This document shows positions 61,104-64,000 of a stretch of 64,000 bases of DNA, one piece after another. Made by a program: the position numbers and the translations under genes. This DNA comes from Tidjanibacter massiliensis (GTDB taxonomy: Bacteria > Bacteroidota > Bacteroidia > Bacteroidales > Rikenellaceae): positions 1,488,001-1,552,000 of the forward strand of contig NZ_LT629960.1 of NCBI RefSeq assembly GCF_900104605.1. The letters run 5' to 3'. A model generated the notes under the pieces. It was not told the origin of the DNA. It did not search any database and saw only the letters and a program-made list of their open reading frames with translations. Numbering within the stretch: position 1 is the first letter of the stretch; the number at the start of each line of letters is the position of its first letter.

Positions 61104-62225
61104 TCAACGCGTCTTCTGCGAGAAAAATTTCGTCACCCTATAGGTATAAGGCTCGTCCTTCCGAAGGACACGCCGCAGCCAAAGCCCGTAGAGATAGCCT
61201 GCTCCGTAGCCGTAAAGTTGTATGAACGATGTCCATACAGCGAGCCACCCTATCGCAACGCTCCGGTTACGCACCGAGGCGTCCGCGAACCACAGCAGCA
61301 TGAGCGCCCCGAAAGGAAGGCTGAACCACCAGGGCGCATAGACGGCACCGAAGAGAACCAGCAGCAGGCCGCCCCACTGAACGGGAGTGCCGAGAGCCCA
61401 AAGGGCCGCCACCCCGACAACGGCGAGCAGGAACCAGGGGCTCGTGCACAACGCGGCAAGCAGCAGTGCCGCCGAACCAATCGTAAAGAGCGAAGGCAGC
61501 ATGAAGAGCGCCCTGCGCGACTCCGGATGGCGGATATCGAGGTTCACCCGCGCCGTACCGAACACGAAAACCTGTTTGAAAAAGAGCCGCATGCTCGTCC
61601 GCCGCTTGTGGCACACCTTCGCATCGGGCAGGAACCAGGCCTGTGCCCCGGCCGCCATGACACGCATGCTGAAGTCGATATCCTCGCCGATGCGCATGTC
61701 GCTGAAGCCCCCCACCTGTTCGAAGAGCGGACGCGAGATGCCGAGATTGAAACTCCGAGGAGAGAATTTACCGATGCTGCGCCTGTTTCCCCGGATACCG
61801 CCGGTGGTGAAAACCGAGGTCATGGAGTAGCTGACCGCCTTTTGCAAAGGGCTGAAATCGGGAGCCGCCATATCGGGACCGCCGTAAAAGGCGATGCCGC
61901 GGGCTTCCACCTCCGCATAGACGGTTTCGAAATAACCCGGCGGAACGATGCAGTCGGAATCCATAATGACCAGAAAATCGCCGTGCGCATGGGCCGCACC
62001 GGTATTGCGGGCCGCCGCCGGGCCGCCGTTGGGCTGGCGGACATAACAGATATCCAGCCGGTCGGCATACTCCCGCACCACCCCGTCCGAGGAGAGTTCC
62101 GGCGCGGAACCGTCCTCGACCACGACCGTCTCAAAGTCGCGCCGCGTCTGGTGCGTCAGCGATTCGAGGAGCTCGCGCACCTCCTGCGGCCGGTTATATA
62201 CCGGTATGACAAGCGATATGAACAT
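61104..62225 (-). CDS. Membrane-associated family 2 glycosyltransferase
   Basis: A 373-residue GT2 enzyme. GT-A fold: ISLVIPVYNRPQEVRELLES, VVVEDGSAPELSSDG, NGGPAAARNTGAAHAHGDFL, metal-binding MDSDCIVPP (DxD), base region GEDIDFSMRVMAAG. Then several membrane segments: FMLPSLFTIGSAALLLAALC, FLLAVVGVAALWALGTPVQW, GLLLVLFGAVYAPWWFSLPF. It probably adds a sugar to a lipid-linked or envelope glycan at the inner membrane. No polysaccharide cluster is nearby. Confidence 0.88.
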   Translation of the reverse strand: MFISLVIPVYNRPQEVRELLESLTHQTRRDFETVVVEDGSAPELSSDGVVREYADRLDICYVRQPNGGPAAARNTGAAHAHGDFLVIMDSDCIVPPGYFETVYAEVEARGIAFYGGPDMAAPDFSPLQKAVSYSMTSVFTTGGIRGNRRSIGKFSPRSFNLGISRPLFEQVGGFSDMRIGEDIDFSMRVMAAGAQAWFLPDAKVCHKRRTSMRLFFKQVFVFGTARVNLDIRHPESRRALFMLPSLFTIGSAALLLAALCTSPWFLLAVVGVAALWALGTPVQWGGLLLVLFGAVYAPWWFSLPFGALMLLWFADASVRNRSVAIGWLAVWTSFIQLYGYGAGYLYGLWLRRVLRKDEPYTYRVTKFFSQKTR

Positions 62226-62249
62226 ATCTTTCCGAATTCAACTGCCCTG

Positions 62250-62257
62250 CAAAGATA
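62250..62257 (-). promoter_or_regulatory. -7 element of the GT2 gene
   Basis: CAAAGATA on plus is TATCTTTG on minus, 25 bases before the start codon. Confidence 0.65.
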
Positions 62258-62715
62258 AGTTTATATTCGATGAAAAAGAACGGTTTCCACCGAATGCCAT
62301 CCCATCGTGAAGCGGCAAGGCAATGCAGCCGAAACGAAGAAACGGCACATCCGCATCGAAACGCGGCGACACGAAACAGGTATCGGCTCATGCTCCGGGA
62401 AGCACGGCCGTTTTCCCTGCCGCTGCGGCAGCAAGCTCCCTCATCCAGCCGCTCCCGAATGCAGACGGACATAACGGTCACCAACTGACGCCGGGAAGCA
62501 TGGCCGGGCGGAGGAACGCCGCCGGCTCCGTACAGCGGGAGATATTCGGCATACAAAGACGACATCCGTAAACCGCGCTCCGGATTCCGGCTGCGCATCC
62601 GATTGCCGGACACAGCAAGGGACGACCGAAACGGCAGCCACCCCGTTTCCGGTTCTCCTGCCGGCCGCGGCGCACCATCATCTGCCTCCAGAGACCGTGT
62701 GCCCGCTCCTATACG
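62258..62715. other. Intergenic, no supported gene
   Basis: About 460 bases between the GT2 promoter and the bacterioferritin terminator. A 174-residue minus-strand ORF overlapping it is Arg/Ser/Cys-rich, without any recognisable domain, and runs into the GT2 gene. No RNA gene was seen. Confidence 0.5.
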
Positions 62716-62739
62716 CAAAAAGGCGGCCCGAAGACCGCC
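62716..62739 (-). terminator. Terminator of the bacterioferritin gene
   Basis: On the minus strand GGCGG-TC-TTCG-GG-CCGCC followed by TTTTTG, a short stem with a tetraloop. Confidence 0.7.
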
Positions 62740-62766
62740 CTCCTTTCCATAAGCCGCAGCGTCTCC

Positions 62767-63261
62767 CTACTCCGCGTTCTTGAGGTTGTCCACCACCTGC
62801 AGCGCAAGGTACTCCTTGCCGTACTCCTTCGAGTTCTCCATCTCCAGACGGAATTGGTCCATATGCCCCTCCTCCACCACGAGGATGTCCTGGAACAACT
62901 TGTGGGAACCCGCATCGCCGAGCGCAGCCGTCTCTTTCGACCACGCATTGTAATCCTCTATCGTCCCCTTTTCGAGCTCACGCGCATAGTCGAGCATCTC
63001 CGGGACCTCCGTAATGTGCTTTACGCCTTTCGCGAGCACCATCTTCACCTCGCCTTCGAGGAACAGGATACGTTCGGCGAACTCCTCGGCATGTTTCATC
63101 TCCTGAATGGCCGTCCTCTTGAAATACTGCGCCAGCGGACGGTACCCCTTGTCCTCGCAGATGAAGTGGAAATACATGTACTGCAACGATGCCGTGTTCT
63201 CCTCCGCGAGCGCATTGTTCAGCAGTTCGATGCTGCGCTCATACTTTTTTTCGTTTGCCAT
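62767..63261 (-). CDS. bfr: Bacterioferritin
   Basis: A 164-residue ferritin-like four-helix protein. Ferroxidase ligands are visible: ALAEENTASLQYMYFHFI (Glu), AIQEMKHAEEFAERILFLEG (Glu, His, and the Met that binds haem in Bfr), and DILVVEEGHMDQFRLEMEN (Glu, Glu, His). EMKHAE..ERILFLEG matches E. coli Bfr rather than ferritin. It stores iron as a 24-mer. Confidence 0.9.
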   Translation of the reverse strand: MANEKKYERSIELLNNALAEENTASLQYMYFHFICEDKGYRPLAQYFKRTAIQEMKHAEEFAERILFLEGEVKMVLAKGVKHITEVPEMLDYARELEKGTIEDYNAWSKETAALGDAGSHKLFQDILVVEEGHMDQFRLEMENSKEYGKEYLALQVVDNLKNAE

Positions 63262-63411
63262 AGTCTTTAAAGTTTATAAGTTATGTCTTAAAATCACAGT
63301 CTCCGTATTCCCTCTGTTCAGCAAAATCCGTACCCGCCATGCTTTCCGGCAGGAAATAATCGTTTTCCGGCAGGCAAAATTCTGTACGCGAACAGCATCT
63401 GGCACCGAAAG

Positions 63412-64000
63412 TCACTCCATCCGGAAAGCGATACGGCATACGGCCTCTCCCTCCGCATTCCGTATCTCGAAAGCGAGGGCTTCCTCCGCCGCCACGATGC
63501 GCAGCCGCTCCCCGTAACGCGCCTCCCGAATGAAATTGATGTCCGTCCGGGCGAAGCGCTTTTGCTGCAACAGCTCCAGCGGCAGCGTATCGACCGCCCA
63601 CTGGATATACTTCACGCTGTTGGCATGGCAGTTGAAATCGAGGTCGCTGTAAACCACCGCATGTTCGTACTCCCGGCCGCCGGAGAGCGGAGCCAGACGG
63701 CACGGCAGTGCGGCCGGCAGCGGGAAATCCTGCGTCATGGAGTCGTAGGCCGGCAGCAGGTGCAGGTCGAGCATGCGCCGGGCCGACAGGTCGAGCATAG
63801 CCCAATTGGTAACGGCGCACGCTATCCTGACGCCTTTCTCGTCGAACACTTCGAAGTTGCGGGTGGTCATGGCACGGGTCACGGCGCTCACCCACGTCGT
63901 AACCCGGATACGTTCGTACTCGGCAGGCATGCGCTCCACCTCCAGCGCCATGCGCGTCAATACCCACGAAGCGTTATGCAGGTTGAGGTCGCGCACGCCG
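63412..64000 (-). CDS. Acyl-ACP thioesterase (FatA/FatB type), 5' end outside window
   Basis: The frame is open to the right window edge. The first in-frame Met (63996) sits inside the first hot-dog domain (NLHNASWVLTRMALEVERMP, RIRVTTWVSAVTRAMTTRNF), so about the first 50 residues are missing. The second hot-dog domain carries the catalytic pattern VVYSDLDFNCHANSVKYIQW (Asn and His). It releases fatty acids from acyl carrier protein. Bacterial members supply free fatty acids, and two acyl-CoA ligase genes elsewhere in the window could use them (inference). Confidence 0.88.
   Translation of the reverse strand, partial: GVRDLNLHNASWVLTRMALEVERMPAEYERIRVTTWVSAVTRAMTTRNFEVFDEKGVRIACAVTNWAMLDLSARRMLDLHLLPAYDSMTQDFPLPAALPCRLAPLSGGREYEHAVVYSDLDFNCHANSVKYIQWAVDTLPLELLQQKRFARTDINFIREARYGERLRIVAAEEALAFEIRNAEGEAVCRIAFRME

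Noticed and set aside
62194-62718. 174-residue minus-strand ORF between GT2 and bacterioferritin genes
   Set aside because: It overlaps the GT2 start, is Arg/Ser/Cys-rich without domain or signal, and looks like GC-driven open frame.

Overview
The window looks like a gut member of the Bacteroidota, most likely a GC-rich Rikenellaceae genome of the Alistipes type. This is inferred from content, not from a database search. The signs are many promoters with the Bacteroidota -7 element TAnnTTTG, few Shine-Dalgarno sites, lipoproteins with BACON, NigD and FnIII-like domains, a TamL-type outer-membrane assembly lipoprotein, a GlsB/GlsA glycine-lipid pair, and the DUF4295 gene behind rpmB-rpmG. No prophage, insertion sequence, CRISPR array or rRNA operon was seen. 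One tRNA (Ser-UGA) is present.

Layout. 0-3.7 kb: the 3' part of an LRR/thioredoxin-like/M64 peptidase fusion, then a lipoprotein whose astacin-like zinc site is fully eroded. 4-5.8 kb: an ECF sigma factor with its anti-sigma factor (minus strand). 6.3-11 kb: tRNA-Ser, an HU-like protein, and the minus-strand set recQ, a DEDDy exonuclease and rlmI. 11-13.3 kb: rpiB-glsA-glsB. 13.5-16.4 kb: a second ECF sigma factor, an inner-membrane-anchored beta-barrel-like protein and a NigD-like lipoprotein. 16.6-23.1 kb: a tandem duplication (about 3.3 kb period) of a two-gene BACON lipoprotein operon, one copy of which carries an in-frame stop. 23.4-26.8 kb: small membrane protein, hydrolase, dapF and a nitroreductase. 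26.8-31 kb: tamL, then metK behind a SAM-II riboswitch. 31-36 kb: SagB-like nitroreductase, FnIII-like lipoprotein, rpmI-rplT, a small winged-helix protein, and a third sigma factor with a 55-residue Cys-rich companion. 36-46.4 kb: miaB, a YitT-type protein, a double TonB_C protein, plsY, two tandem acyl-CoA ligases and a GH2-fold protein lacking both catalytic acids. 46.5-51 kb: cvpA-rsgA-rRNA/tRNA methyltransferase, cinA, flavodoxin. 51.3-52 kb: rpmB-rpmG-DUF4295. 52.3-60.6 kb: a complete phosphate-starvation locus (porin, pstSCAB, phoU, phoB, phoR) behind four GTAA half-sites spaced exactly 11 bp. 60.7-64 kb: small acidic ORF, membrane GT2 glycosyltransferase, bacterioferritin and a 5'-truncated acyl-ACP thioesterase.

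How the parts fit. The phosphate block is a self-contained regulon: PhoR/PhoB sense and drive it, PhoU and Pst signal phosphate status, and an outer-membrane porin brings phosphate to PstS. Its PstC carries a large periplasmic insertion resembling part of PstS, the most intriguing protein-level observation here. Lipid genes recur (glsA, glsB, plsY, two acyl-CoA ligases, acyl-ACP thioesterase), but they are scattered. Several proteins keep a recognisable enzyme fold without catalytic residues (astacin-like, GH2-like, thioredoxin-like), which suggests binding or structural roles for envelope proteins.
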